From Flavobacteriia bacterium (GTDB lineage Bacteria > Bacteroidota > Bacteroidia > Flavobacteriales_D > Crocinitomicaceae): 58,224 nucleotides of DNA. The position numbers and the translations under genes were made by a program. The first letter of the stretch is position 1; every line of letters starts with the position of its first letter. The notes under the pieces were generated by a model that was not told where the DNA came from, did not search any database, and saw only the letters and a list, made by a program, of their open reading frames with translations. Positions 37,029 to 45,794 of this stretch are shown here, one piece after another. The stretch spans positions 1 through 58,224 of the forward strand of contig CANHQP010000022.1 of NCBI GenBank assembly GCA_947462925.1. Direction: 5' to 3'.

Positions 37029-37673
37029 ATGGAAGATAAAATCAACAAACTTATAGAAAAAATCAAATCACATTTCGAAAATGATTTTTCAGGTCACGAC
37101 TGGGACCATATTATTCGTGTTTTAAACAACGCCAAATACATTCAAAGTAAAGAAGGTGGAAATCTGGAAATAGTGATTTTAGGGGCATTATTACACGATA
37201 TTTCTGACCACAAAATGAATGGCGGTATTTTAAATCACGGCGGTGTGATTGCCAAAGAAATTTTGGTCGAATTAAATTATTCAGTTGAAATAATTGACCA
37301 AGTTGTTGCATTGGTTGACAATATTTCTTTCAAAGGCGCTTTAGTGGAGGACAAAAAAATCAGTTTAGAACAACAAATAGTGCAAGATGCAGATCGTTTG
37401 GATGCCATTGGTGCCATAGGAATTGCGCGGACATTTGCTTTTGGCGGCAATAAAAATCGCCCGATTTATCAAGCTTCAGTCGAGCCAACACTCCACGATA
37501 CATTTGAAGATTACGCAGTATCTAAAAGCCATACAATCAATCATTTTTACGAAAAATTATTGCTTTTAAAAGATCGTTTTAATACTGAAACAGGGAAAGA
37601 ATTGGCAAAAGAACGCCACCAAGTGATGGAAGCTTTTTTGAATCAATTTTTCAAAGAGATTGAATTGAAATAA
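37029..37673 (+). CDS. HD-domain phosphohydrolase
   Basis: A 214-residue cytoplasmic protein of the YedJ-like HD family. The metal motifs are visible: H in SGHDWDHIIRV, HD in LGALLHDISDHK, and the second D in QDADRLDAIGAIG. The HD superfamily includes nucleotide and phosphate hydrolases. The substrate is unknown. It is divergent from the beta-barrel gene; no partner suggests a pathway. Confidence 0.9.
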   Translation: MEDKINKLIEKIKSHFENDFSGHDWDHIIRVLNNAKYIQSKEGGNLEIVILGALLHDISDHKMNGGILNHGGVIAKEILVELNYSVEIIDQVVALVDNISFKGALVEDKKISLEQQIVQDADRLDAIGAIGIARTFAFGGNKNRPIYQASVEPTLHDTFEDYAVSKSHTINHFYEKLLLLKDRFNTETGKELAKERHQVMEAFLNQFFKEIELK

Positions 37674-37759
37674 AGCTCATTTGTTAATTTTCTCCTAAAA
37701 ATTTAATTCAATTGAACCGATAAAATCTTTGGCTGTACTAGACTTCAAATTCAGAAATT

Positions 37760-39442
37760 ATGAAAAAAATATTTGCAAGTCTTTTTGTTCTTTGTTTTGC
37801 TTCTCAGCTTCTTGCTGGCGACAAAGAAAATGTTAAATCAACAATAACGGAAGTAATCGTATACACACAAGGCGCTCAAGTTTTCCGAAAGGCAACTTAC
37901 AATGTGAAACCCGGAATCACTGAAATTATCATTGATGGAATTTGTCCCACCATTGACGCCAAAAGTCTACAAGTGAAAGCTACGGGCAACATTGTGATTT
38001 TGGATTCTAAATATTCGATGTTTTATCCTGAACCAAAAGTAAGCGCTACCATCGACGGTTTGCCTTTAAAAATCAGAAAAGATATCTTTCTTTTAGAAGA
38101 TTCTATTTTGGTCATTGGCTATGAAATTCAAGAAATTCAGGATGAAATTGATGTTTTGAATGCTACTAAAAGCATTTTGTCGAACAATGGAGCGATTCGC
38201 GGACAAGGAAAGGTAAACGATTCTATTCAACTTTTAAAACAAGCAGTGGATTATTACGCCTTCAAAATGAATGAAATAAATAAGCAATTGTTGAAGTTGA
38301 ATCGTCGCAAGGCTGAGAAAAATGTTAAAAAAGCCGAGATGCAAAATCGCGTGAATAATTTAAGGAATTTTCAAAGCACATCAAATCAGGAGGAAGAAGA
38401 GAAAGGACCAACACATAGAATTACTGTAACAGTATCAAGTAAAGAAATCACAAACGGAAAAATTACACTTTCTTATTTGGTTTCAGGCGCAGGTTGGATT
38501 CCTTTATACGATATCAGAAGTGAATTAGCAGCTGGGAAAGTAAATTTGAATTACAAGGCGCAAGTTTACCAAAATACTGGTTCAAAATGGGAAGATGTAA
38601 GGTTAACAATTTCTACAAACAATCCATTTCAAAACAAAATCAAACCAACATTAAGTCCTTGGTATATTGATTATTACCAGGCACGTCCAGCGCCTGGATC
38701 TTTGAATTCAAATGGTTACATGGCTCCGGTAACATTGAATTTTAATTCCAATGCATATGAAAAAGCTAGTTCCAAAGAGTCTTACAAATTACAAGAGGAA
38801 GACGCTGAAACCTCGGCTCAATTCACACAAATTATCAGTCAAATGATTTCTGCTGAATTTAGAATTGATTTGCCTTACACAATTCCCTCAAATAATGAAA
38901 AACACATGGTTTTGATTTCAAATACAGATTTGGCAGCAAACTACAAGTATTATACGGTTCCTAAAATGGATGCTTCGGTTTATTTGGTTGCGCAAATCTC
39001 GAAATTGGACGAATTGCAACTTGTTCCTGCAAAAGCAAATATTTTCTTCGACGGAAGTTACATTGGTGAAACATACATCGACCCTACTTCGATGGAAGAC
39101 ACCTTAAGTTTGAGTTTAGGAAAAGATCCTAACTTGATTGTGAAAAGAACGCTTTTGAAAAAAGAAAGCAAAGAAAGAGTCATTGGTGACAAAATCGAAA
39201 GAACCAATAATTTCCAGATTGAAATCAAAAACTTGAAATCAACAAATGCGGTAATTGTGGTTCAAGATCAAATGCCAATTACACAAAACAGTGAGATCAT
39301 CATTGAACCAACTAATACAGGAAAAGCAAAACACGATTTAGTCACCGGAATGCTTGAATGGGAAATTAACCTGAAAACCAAAGAAAGTAAAACGTTGAAT
39401 TTCATTTATACTGTCAAATTTGATAAGAATAAAAGTCTATAA
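37760..39442 (+). CDS. DUF4139/DUF4140 (MuiA-like) envelope protein
   Basis: A 560-residue exported protein (signal peptide ends QLLAG). The N-terminal DUF4140 (about 25-125: ITEVIVYTQGAQVFRKATY) is followed by a coiled-coil-like stretch (about 155-200) and a DUF4139 domain (about 210-560: SGAGWIPLYDIRSEL, VYQNTGSKWEDVRL). The family includes MuiA mucoidy inhibitors; enzyme activity is unknown. An AATCTTTG at 37724-37731 resembles a -7 box, without a clear -33 box. It ends at a hairpin terminator. Confidence 0.9.
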   Translation: MKKIFASLFVLCFASQLLAGDKENVKSTITEVIVYTQGAQVFRKATYNVKPGITEIIIDGICPTIDAKSLQVKATGNIVILDSKYSMFYPEPKVSATIDGLPLKIRKDIFLLEDSILVIGYEIQEIQDEIDVLNATKSILSNNGAIRGQGKVNDSIQLLKQAVDYYAFKMNEINKQLLKLNRRKAEKNVKKAEMQNRVNNLRNFQSTSNQEEEEKGPTHRITVTVSSKEITNGKITLSYLVSGAGWIPLYDIRSELAAGKVNLNYKAQVYQNTGSKWEDVRLTISTNNPFQNKIKPTLSPWYIDYYQARPAPGSLNSNGYMAPVTLNFNSNAYEKASSKESYKLQEEDAETSAQFTQIISQMISAEFRIDLPYTIPSNNEKHMVLISNTDLAANYKYYTVPKMDASVYLVAQISKLDELQLVPAKANIFFDGSYIGETYIDPTSMEDTLSLSLGKDPNLIVKRTLLKKESKERVIGDKIERTNNFQIEIKNLKSTNAVIVVQDQMPITQNSEIIIEPTNTGKAKHDLVTGMLEWEINLKTKESKTLNFIYTVKFDKNKSL

Positions 39443-39466
39443 TTAAATATAGTTTTTGGTTTGGAG

Positions 39467-39496
39467 CCCTGGAAGTGAAAGCTTTCAGGGTTTTTT
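39467..39496 (+). terminator. Terminator of the MuiA-like gene
   Basis: CCCTG (39467-39471) pairs with CAGGG (39486-39490), with partial AA/TT pairing inside and a T-run after. It lies just before the minus-strand stop at 39500. Confidence 0.65.
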
Positions 39497-39499
39497 ATT

Positions 39500-40438
39500 T
39501 TACCAAATTACTGAAGGATTGTTTACCAAAAATTGTTGAATTTTCTCCTTCGTTTTCAGAAGAAATTCTTGATGCTCGGCACTTTGTGGATACAAAGATT
39601 GATGATTTTCCATTTGTCTCAATTGAACAATTTCCTGACAAAGCTTTTGCGTTTCTGCTGACATCATCGTTTCAGTTAATCGCTCCCAAACATATTGAAT
39701 CGCCATTTGATTCGGATGCATTCCATCGGATTTAAAAAAACGATAATCTCTCAATTCATCTAAAACAATTTCATAGGAAGGAAAATAATGCAAAGAAAAC
39801 TTTGTGCTTAATTTTTCAATCAATTCGAATAATCTCGCTTTGCTTCTATTGTTTTCAATCAAACCGTCTTTGATGTGACGAATTGGACTTACTGTAAAAA
39901 TCACTTGCAAATTTGGATTGAACGCTTTGAGCTGAATCAAAGTTTCGCTCCAAATTTCAACCATAGAATCTACATTTGTCAAAGATTTTACAAACGTATT
40001 TGATGGAAGTTTATGACAATTAGCAACAATTCCATTCAACTGATTATGAACATATCCGATAGCTGAACCTAAAGTGATGAATAAGAATTTTGCTTCCAAT
40101 AAATCTTGTTTAAATTGCGTTTTAATTTCATTTAAACGAGAATTTAAAGCTGCTTCTGAATATTGAAAAATTGTACCTGCTGCATTCCAAGAGAAATATA
40201 AATCTTTTCGCTGAATTATTGTATTTTCCTGATTTTGATTTATTGAATCTAGGATTAAATTCGCCAAAGGAACCGGGTGAAAAATCGCTCCAAATGGATT
40301 CGAATTAATTTTAAAACCATTGTTATCAAACAGTAAACCCATTTCATTTGAAAAACAACTTCCAATCAAAACAACTTGATCGCCATGTTGAATTTTGGAA
40401 CTATTCAATTGAAATTCAAAATCGAGCTTCAGTTTCAT
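39500..40438 (-). CDS. GSCFA-domain protein
   Basis: A 313-residue protein with the diagnostic VVLIGSCFSNEMG near residue 25. The family has a SGNH/GDSL-like lipase or esterase fold, and the later SDGMHPNQMAIQYVW carries the Asp/His pair expected at such a site. The start is the ATG at 40438, whose ATGA overlaps the preceding stop by 4 bp. The frame is open further upstream to 40531, inside the deacetylase gene, and that part is not supported. A role in modifying acyl or acetyl groups of polysaccharide fits the operon but is unproven. Confidence 0.88.
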   Translation of the reverse strand: MKLKLDFEFQLNSSKIQHGDQVVLIGSCFSNEMGLLFDNNGFKINSNPFGAIFHPVPLANLILDSINQNQENTIIQRKDLYFSWNAAGTIFQYSEAALNSRLNEIKTQFKQDLLEAKFLFITLGSAIGYVHNQLNGIVANCHKLPSNTFVKSLTNVDSMVEIWSETLIQLKAFNPNLQVIFTVSPIRHIKDGLIENNRSKARLFELIEKLSTKFSLHYFPSYEIVLDELRDYRFFKSDGMHPNQMAIQYVWERLTETMMSAETQKLCQEIVQLRQMENHQSLYPQSAEHQEFLLKTKEKIQQFLVNNPSVIW

Positions 40439-41724
40439 GATTGCTTGCTTAAATTCAAGGTGAAATTCAACACTTCGGTCCACTCTTTCCACTTTGAAAA
40501 ATTTCCGATTGTTTCGTTGTGCCAAATACAAATGAAATCTCCGCCGAATTTTTCCACTTCTTTGTATAATTTTTCAATTTCCACCTTGCTTTCTTCGATT
40601 GACCAATTTTTGTACTCGTGAATCGTTCCATCCATGTATGCGAAAGGATGAATGGTATAATCTGTTGTAGAATTGGTGCTTAAATCAAAAAACTTAAACG
40701 GCCTGGCAGTTCCTGCTCTGAAACCAATTTCATCAGCAAATCCCATGGAGAAATCGTCTGTAAAACCTTTTTTAATCAAGTTTTGATAAGTTACAGGCAA
40801 AGAAAGTTTTAAAAAATGTTGTCGTGAGATTTTAACTTCATGACCCAAAATTGTGTCTATCCTAGATTTTTCTCTTTCCAAATAAAAGCTGGCTTCATTG
40901 GAGCGATAACTGGGGTGCAAGCCTATTTTCACGTTTTTTGACAGCTCATAAATCAACTTTTTGTGTCGTTGATCCATGCTGGAAATGTTTTTGTCGTATT
41001 TCGTATAATCGCCCAACAACCAAAAAAGATGTACATCGAAACCTTTGTTTGAAATCTCAATCATTTGGTCAAAAGTATCATAAGGATCTTTCTCCAAACC
41101 TTTCAAAACAGCAATTCTACGTTTCAAGCGATCATGGTCTTTCTTTATCCAATCTTTGAAAGTACTTAAAAAACGACGCCAATTTTGCTTCCATTTGAAG
41201 GCGTAAGTATTATCAATGTCAAAGGTAGGAACAATTTGCACGTCAATCGGCCAAGGATTCAAAGAAACTGCTATTTTTTGCTCAATGTGTTTAATAATCT
41301 CCATCGCCCAGCGGTCACACATCGCTTTTTGCAAAATTCCATACTGGTGTAAAATACTGTATTTAGCAGCAAAGCGATCGTGTTCATCTCGCTTATTGTT
41401 GACATATTCCTCCATGCGCGTGAGCACATAAAAAACGGAAGAAAATGGATCTACAATATTGTCAAATGCGAAGCAAAATTCATTTTCAAAACGATTTTCT
41501 GAAATGGAATAGGAAAAAATTCCAGTATCAAATAATACTGTTGCCGGATTGATTTCAACACAATTTTTAAAAGATTTCGTCGAATAGTTGAGTTTTGTTT
41601 CATCAGTTTGCTCAAAATACATCGGGTCGTTGGTAATTTTAAAATAGATTCCACGGTCCTTGAAAATAAAATCAAGGGTGTAAATCAATCTTTCGGTTAC
41701 TTCATCGACGTAAATCAACAACAT
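40435..41724 (-). CDS. Polysaccharide deacetylase-family protein
   Basis: A 429-residue protein of the Bacteroidota type with an N-terminal phylum-specific domain (about 1-140: VDEVTERLIYTLDFIF) followed by a NodB-like fold. Metal-site elements are seen in VPTFDIDNTY and later IGLHPSY. The C-terminus ends in IWHNET, with the His of the second metal motif. It probably deacetylates a polysaccharide or removes acetyl from a cell-surface sugar, but no substrate is known. One base separates it from wecB and it overlaps GSCFA by 4 bp. Confidence 0.85.
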   Translation of the reverse strand: MLLIYVDEVTERLIYTLDFIFKDRGIYFKITNDPMYFEQTDETKLNYSTKSFKNCVEINPATVLFDTGIFSYSISENRFENEFCFAFDNIVDPFSSVFYVLTRMEEYVNNKRDEHDRFAAKYSILHQYGILQKAMCDRWAMEIIKHIEQKIAVSLNPWPIDVQIVPTFDIDNTYAFKWKQNWRRFLSTFKDWIKKDHDRLKRRIAVLKGLEKDPYDTFDQMIEISNKGFDVHLFWLLGDYTKYDKNISSMDQRHKKLIYELSKNVKIGLHPSYRSNEASFYLEREKSRIDTILGHEVKISRQHFLKLSLPVTYQNLIKKGFTDDFSMGFADEIGFRAGTARPFKFFDLSTNSTTDYTIHPFAYMDGTIHEYKNWSIEESKVEIEKLYKEVEKFGGDFICIWHNETIGNFSKWKEWTEVLNFTLNLSKQS

Positions 41725-41725
41725 T

Positions 41726-42871
41726 TTACAACTTTTCGATTATTTTTTGTGCGATAAATAAAGCTGACTTTCCATCGCCGAAAATGGGAGGAAACGTAAA
41801 ATCTTTTTTGTTCAAAAGTTGAAAACTTACACTGATGATTCTTTCTTCATCTGCATCAGCCAACAATGCATTTCCATTATTGACAATCTCTACCCATTCG
41901 GTTTCTGGACGCAAAATCACACACGGTTTTTGAAAGAAAAAAGCTTCTTTCTGCAATCCGCCACTGTCTGTGATAATCAAACGCGCATCTTTTTCCAGTG
42001 CGATGATGTCTAAAAATCCTGCGGGCGGAATGATTTTAAAATGTTTATTTTCAGCTAAATCATTTTTTAATTCATCGTTCAATAAAGTTTCCATCATCTT
42101 TTTTGTGCGCGGGTGCAAAGGCAAAACGATATCCAAACCTGATTCAAGTTGCACTTTAAGCAAGGCATTGAAAATGGCATTCAAATTATTTTGATCGTCT
42201 GTATTGGCATTTCTATGGATCGTAACCAAAATAAAATCATCGGCTTTCAGCTCATTTTCAGTTAAAATAGTCGATTTTTGCGCTGAAACTTCGGAAAAAT
42301 GAAGGCTGTTGTCATACATGATATCTCCACAAGCAAAAACGATCGGTGAATCTATCGTTGCTTTTTCGTTTTCAGCCAAATGAAAGCCTTCTTTTGACAA
42401 GTTTTTAATAGCGGTTTCTGTGGGGCAAAAAAGTAAGGTAGAAACATGGTCACATAAAATGCGATTGATTTCTTCTGGCATAGATTTATTGAAACTTCTC
42501 AATCCTGCTTCGACGTGAATGACAGGGATTTCCAATTTGGAGGCAGCCAAAGCAGCGGCAATTGTTGAATTTGTATCACCATAAACTAAAATCGCATGGG
42601 GCTTTTCGGACAAAATCAAAGCTTCAATTCCCTCCATGATTTTGGCTGTTTGCACCGCGTGTGATGAACTTCCTACTTTTAAATTGAAATCAGGAAAAGG
42701 AATTCCCAATTCGTCGAAGAAAACATTCGACATATTTTCGTCATAATGTTGGCCTGTATGCACCAATAATTGCTCGATTTGATCTGAAAAATGGGTCTCA
42801 ATTGCACGTGAAAGTGCTGAGGCTTTGATTATTTGTGGTCTTGCACCAATTACTGTTAAAATCTTAATCAT
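41726..42871 (-). CDS. wecB: UDP-N-acetylglucosamine 2-epimerase (non-hydrolysing)
   Basis: A 381-residue enzyme converting UDP-GlcNAc to UDP-ManNAc for surface polysaccharides. It begins LTVIGARPQIIKASAL and has LLVHTGQHYDENMS, VYGDTNSTIAAALAASK and VIHVEAGLRSFN, followed by HRNANTDD and TDSGGLQKEA, all signatures of the family. It overlaps the radC stop by 4 bp. Together with the deacetylase and GSCFA genes it suggests a small polysaccharide-modification operon. It could also supply ManNAc precursors for other glycans. Confidence 0.93.
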   Translation of the reverse strand: MIKILTVIGARPQIIKASALSRAIETHFSDQIEQLLVHTGQHYDENMSNVFFDELGIPFPDFNLKVGSSSHAVQTAKIMEGIEALILSEKPHAILVYGDTNSTIAAALAASKLEIPVIHVEAGLRSFNKSMPEEINRILCDHVSTLLFCPTETAIKNLSKEGFHLAENEKATIDSPIVFACGDIMYDNSLHFSEVSAQKSTILTENELKADDFILVTIHRNANTDDQNNLNAIFNALLKVQLESGLDIVLPLHPRTKKMMETLLNDELKNDLAENKHFKIIPPAGFLDIIALEKDARLIITDSGGLQKEAFFFQKPCVILRPETEWVEIVNNGNALLADADEERIISVSFQLLNKKDFTFPPIFGDGKSALFIAQKIIEKL

Positions 42872-43569
42872 TGTAATAATCCTTCATCTGAAAAGCTAAA
42901 GTAACCATTATCTGTAAATATTAAGTGATCTAGGATTTGTAAATCAATCATTTTTCCAAAAGCGAACAAGTCTTTTGTTAGTTTCAAATCATTTCCACTC
43001 GGTCTATTTTGACCGCTTGGATGATTGTGGCACAGCACAATAGAACGCGAATTATTGTCTAAAGCGGCGCGAAAAATCATTTTTCCATCAACCACAGTTC
43101 CTGAAGTTCCACCTTGAGAAATTTTAATTGTTTTGAGGATGTCATTTGATTTTCCAAGGAGGATGATATGAAATTCTTCGTGCTCCAAATCTTCAAAAAT
43201 CGGCTTTAAATAATCATAAATAATTCTTGATGAAGTAACTTTTATGCGTCTTGCAGGTTCACTTTCTTTTCTTCTTCGTCCTAGTTCCAACGACGCCAAA
43301 ATTGTCACTGCTTTCGCCTCTCCTATTCCATGAAATTTGCATAAAGTTGCAAAACTAGCTTTTGAAAAATGACAAAGATTGTTGTCAAAGGTTTCCAGAA
43401 TTTCCTGCGCCAGTTCGACAGCAGTTTTCGCTCTTGTTCCCGAACCAAGCAAAATGGCCAATAATTCAGCGTCAGAAACTGCACTTTTTCCTTTATTTAA
43501 AAGTTTTTCTCGGGGCCGATCATCGTCAGCCCAAGATTTGATTGTTTGGTTGTTATTTGATGAATACAT
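42868..43569 (-). CDS. radC: DNA repair protein RadC (JAB/MPN domain)
   Basis: A 233-residue protein with an N-terminal helix-hairpin-helix part (HGIGEAKAVTILASLELG) and a C-terminal MPN/JAB domain. The metal motif HNHPSG is present, with the downstream Asp in PSGNDLKLT. The name RadC is historic; a role in recombination repair is not firmly established. It overlaps wecB by 4 bp, which places it at the head of the radC-wecB-deacetylase-GSCFA operon. Confidence 0.93.
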   Translation of the reverse strand: MYSSNNNQTIKSWADDDRPREKLLNKGKSAVSDAELLAILLGSGTRAKTAVELAQEILETFDNNLCHFSKASFATLCKFHGIGEAKAVTILASLELGRRRKESEPARRIKVTSSRIIYDYLKPIFEDLEHEEFHIILLGKSNDILKTIKISQGGTSGTVVDGKMIFRAALDNNSRSIVLCHNHPSGQNRPSGNDLKLTKDLFAFGKMIDLQILDHLIFTDNGYFSFSDEGLLQ

Positions 43570-43619
43570 ATAATCTAATTCATTTAAAAAAAGATGATTT
43601 ATTACTTTTAAAACCTTTA

Positions 43620-44045
43620 TTAATAATTACTTAAACCAAATTTAAAATTCTATTTGGGTAGTCATTTGGGTATTACTTGGGTAGTTGGTAATTGAAAACC
43701 TGCTAAAATCTTTCAAAAACACTACCATTTCAGCTACTTTTCTATTCATTTTTATCATTTACATATGCCGTCAATTTACACCTCAAAAAACTAAATTACA
43801 ATCACTTAAATCCAAATTTAAACTTGATTCGGGTAGTTATTTGGGTAGTTCATTTGGGTAGTTGAAATTAATTTCAGTCAAATTCATTGAAAAACACTAG
43901 AAAATAATACTTTTTTAATCTATTTTTAGAATCAATTTTAGAATTAAATTTATCTTATAAAACTATAAATTACAATTAGTTAAATGGATTTTAGAATCTG
44001 ATTTGGGTAGTGATTTGGGTACTACATTTGGGTAGTACCCAAATC
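43620..44045. repeat. Three degenerate 174-bp tandem repeats with TTTGGGTA units
   Basis: The copies begin near 43624, 43794 and 43968, each with AATTAC and a TTAAATCCAAATTTAAA-like segment, followed by three TTGGGTA motifs 11-13 bases apart (GGGTA at 43656, 43668, 43679; 43831, 43843, 43856; 44005, 44017, 44030). The second and third blocks follow the previous one at 175 and 174 bases. The first two also share the later segment TTSAAAAACACTA and the end AAAACTA. The third copy is cut short by the palindrome at 44026-44044. Divergence is roughly a third of positions, so these are old duplications. Confidence 0.85.
44026..44044. repeat. Near-perfect palindrome built from the repeat unit
   Basis: ATTTGGGTA-G-TACCCAAAT is a 9-base inverted repeat around one base. 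It forms because the last repeat unit is followed by an inverted copy. It could bind a dimeric protein. It has no T-run, so it is not a terminator. Confidence 0.6.
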
Positions 44046-44088
44046 ATACTACTGAATTTAAGCATTGGGCCGATTCAAGCAGTTGATA

Positions 44089-45540
44089 TTATTCACTAAG
44101 TTTCTTCAAAACCTTCCAATATCCCCTTGTTGAACCAACACGTTTGATAATTCTGTCGTTTTTTAGTTTTTCCAAATGATATCTCACTCCATCTTCAGTA
44201 ATGTCACCAATTATTTCCGATAAATCTTTCCTATTAATATTAGGGTAGTTTAAAATCGTTTCAACAATCTTATTTTGAATTATTTGAGTCTCAATTGACG
44301 TGGTCATTTGGGTAGTGATTTGGGTACTCATTTGGGTAGTGATTTGGGTACTCATTTGGGTAGGCAGTTTCGCGATGGGAATAATTGCTTTGAAAATATC
44401 ATTTTCAATGAAAATCGGTTTGGTTTCAGTATTGTATAATTCACAATATTTGAACGCGTTCCGAACTCCCGAACCAAGTTCGTCTACCCACCCTATTTCT
44501 TTGAAAAAATTTGCTATAATTGGATTTTTCGGAAATGGTGAGAAATTCGCTGGATCAATACTCCCAATGCAATGTGGCTTATTCCAATTTTCTGTATATA
44601 CTTTGTCCTTTTCAATCACAAATTTGGCTGGAAAAGGATTCGAATATTCTCTATGCACCAATAAATTGCCAATTATCTCTCGAAATAAATGATCTCTTAA
44701 ATTAATCCGCTGATCATCCTCGATGTAGAATTTCTCAGGCAAATGCTTTCGAACAAATTTCATTAATCTCAAATAGCTCTCAATCAAATTCGATTGAATG
44801 TAATCACGATCATCATACCTATCCGTATTTTGAACCCTTAAAATCGCATCTGTCTTATGGTATGGCAAAACGTTCTTTATCAATCTTTCACTTCCAAAAA
44901 GCAAAACACCAGCCAATGTATAACCTTCTTTTCCTGTTTGCATATCACGCTTAAAAAGCCCTGCAGACTTCATCACATCCTCATTTGAAAGTTCCTCCCA
45001 AGGATGATTTCGTCTCTGATTTTTAACCAAAGCTCGAACCCGATCGAATATATTTAGATCAAAATCTTCCATGCAAACAAACGGAAAAACCTGATTTTCA
45101 GAAAAAGTCTTTTGCTTTCTGAGATACAACTGTGTCACCAAATCAGCATGATTGGTAATATTGAAATCGCCATCCTCGTTTCGGTCATAGATTCTTCCTG
45201 CTGTGCTATGAACTTGAGAACTTTCAGGAATATAAGTTGTTATTACTTTCTTGTTTTCATACTCCATTACTTGCGAAGATATGTAAAACGGAGGATTCAA
45301 CTTCTGTGGATTATTGGCGGTTATCACCAACGTATCTAATATTCGCTGTAATGCGGTTTCGTTAACTCCCGTGACTACTTTTTTGTCAGTCACTCCAAGA
45401 ATTAAAAAACCGCCCGAGCGATTCAGAAAAGCGCAAATCGTTTCAAAAACATCTTTGTTCAACTGTTCTTTACTAGTTTTGAATTCGACCGTTGCGCCCT
45501 CACCCTCTTCAAGGATCTTTTTAAATTGTAAATGGTTCAT
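44089..45540 (-). CDS. AlbA-type ATP-binding regulator with TQ-repeat linker
   Basis: A 483-residue protein of the divergent AAA-4 family. An AlbA_2 domain starts at about residue 11 (GEGATVEFKTSKEQ, AFLNRSGGFLILGVTD). It is followed by an ATPase-like C-terminal half (INLRDHLFREIIGNLLVHREYS, IGWVDELGSGVRN). Then comes a linker of TQ repeats (PTQMSTQITTQMSTQITTQM, about residues 393-412) and a winged-helix at about 425-480 (DGVRYHLEKLKNDRIIKRVG). This order is typical of predicted transcriptional regulators. Its target is unknown. The repeat linker is encoded at 44301-44366 by the same 12-bp unit found in the flanking repeats. Confidence 0.85.
   Translation of the reverse strand: MNHLQFKKILEEGEGATVEFKTSKEQLNKDVFETICAFLNRSGGFLILGVTDKKVVTGVNETALQRILDTLVITANNPQKLNPPFYISSQVMEYENKKVITTYIPESSQVHSTAGRIYDRNEDGDFNITNHADLVTQLYLRKQKTFSENQVFPFVCMEDFDLNIFDRVRALVKNQRRNHPWEELSNEDVMKSAGLFKRDMQTGKEGYTLAGVLLFGSERLIKNVLPYHKTDAILRVQNTDRYDDRDYIQSNLIESYLRLMKFVRKHLPEKFYIEDDQRINLRDHLFREIIGNLLVHREYSNPFPAKFVIEKDKVYTENWNKPHCIGSIDPANFSPFPKNPIIANFFKEIGWVDELGSGVRNAFKYCELYNTETKPIFIENDIFKAIIPIAKLPTQMSTQITTQMSTQITTQMTTSIETQIIQNKIVETILNYPNINRKDLSEIIGDITEDGVRYHLEKLKNDRIIKRVGSTRGYWKVLKKLSE
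44301..44366. repeat. 12/24-bp tandem repeat encoding the TQ linker
   Basis: Plus-strand GATTTGGGTACTC and CATTTGGGTAGTG units alternate five times in all, encoding STQITTQM-type peptide on the minus strand. The period is 12 bases (24 for the pair), so copy number can change without shifting the frame. Confidence 0.85.
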
Positions 45541-45794
45541 TTTAAAAGGTTAAAAAATTTCACAATAAATTCATTTTCAAAATCATTTCGAAATTGAATC
45601 AACCGAAAAAACAGTAAAATTGATAACTTTCTTTGGTTTAGAAATTGTAAAAAAATGTACTGTTGTGTTTTTTGGTTAGAATGAAGATAGATAGATTTTT
45701 GAGAACTTCAAAATAAAAAATGAATTATTTAAAACATAAGAGATCAATATGAATCAATCTCCTAGTTTTCAATTTTGCAACTTCCTTTCATAAA

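Larger units (their letters stand above)
43570..44088. other. Gene-free stretch holding TTTGGGTA repeats
   Basis: The 519 bases between radC and the AlbA-type gene contain no plausible coding frame. About 43620-44045 is filled by three degenerate tandem copies described separately. The first ~50 bases (43570-43619) would carry the radC promoter, but no consensus box is clear. Confidence 0.75.

Noticed and set aside
39475-39735. 86-codon frame on the plus strand after the MuiA-like gene
   Set aside because: It runs through the terminator and antisense to GSCFA, with no ribosome-binding context.
40439-40531. Extended GSCFA start inside the deacetylase gene
   Set aside because: The ATG at 40438 shares the ATGA overlap with the preceding stop. 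The extra residues lack family similarity.
43620-44045. CRISPR array or telomere-like repeat
   Set aside because: The copies are 174 bp and degenerate, with no regular spacers, and no cas gene is nearby. GGGTA spacing of 11-13 is not a telomere.
44300-44692. 130-codon plus-strand frame across the TQ repeats
   Set aside because: It is the shadow of the 12-bp repeat (VIWVVIWV-like) antisense to the AlbA-type gene, which has recognisable domains.
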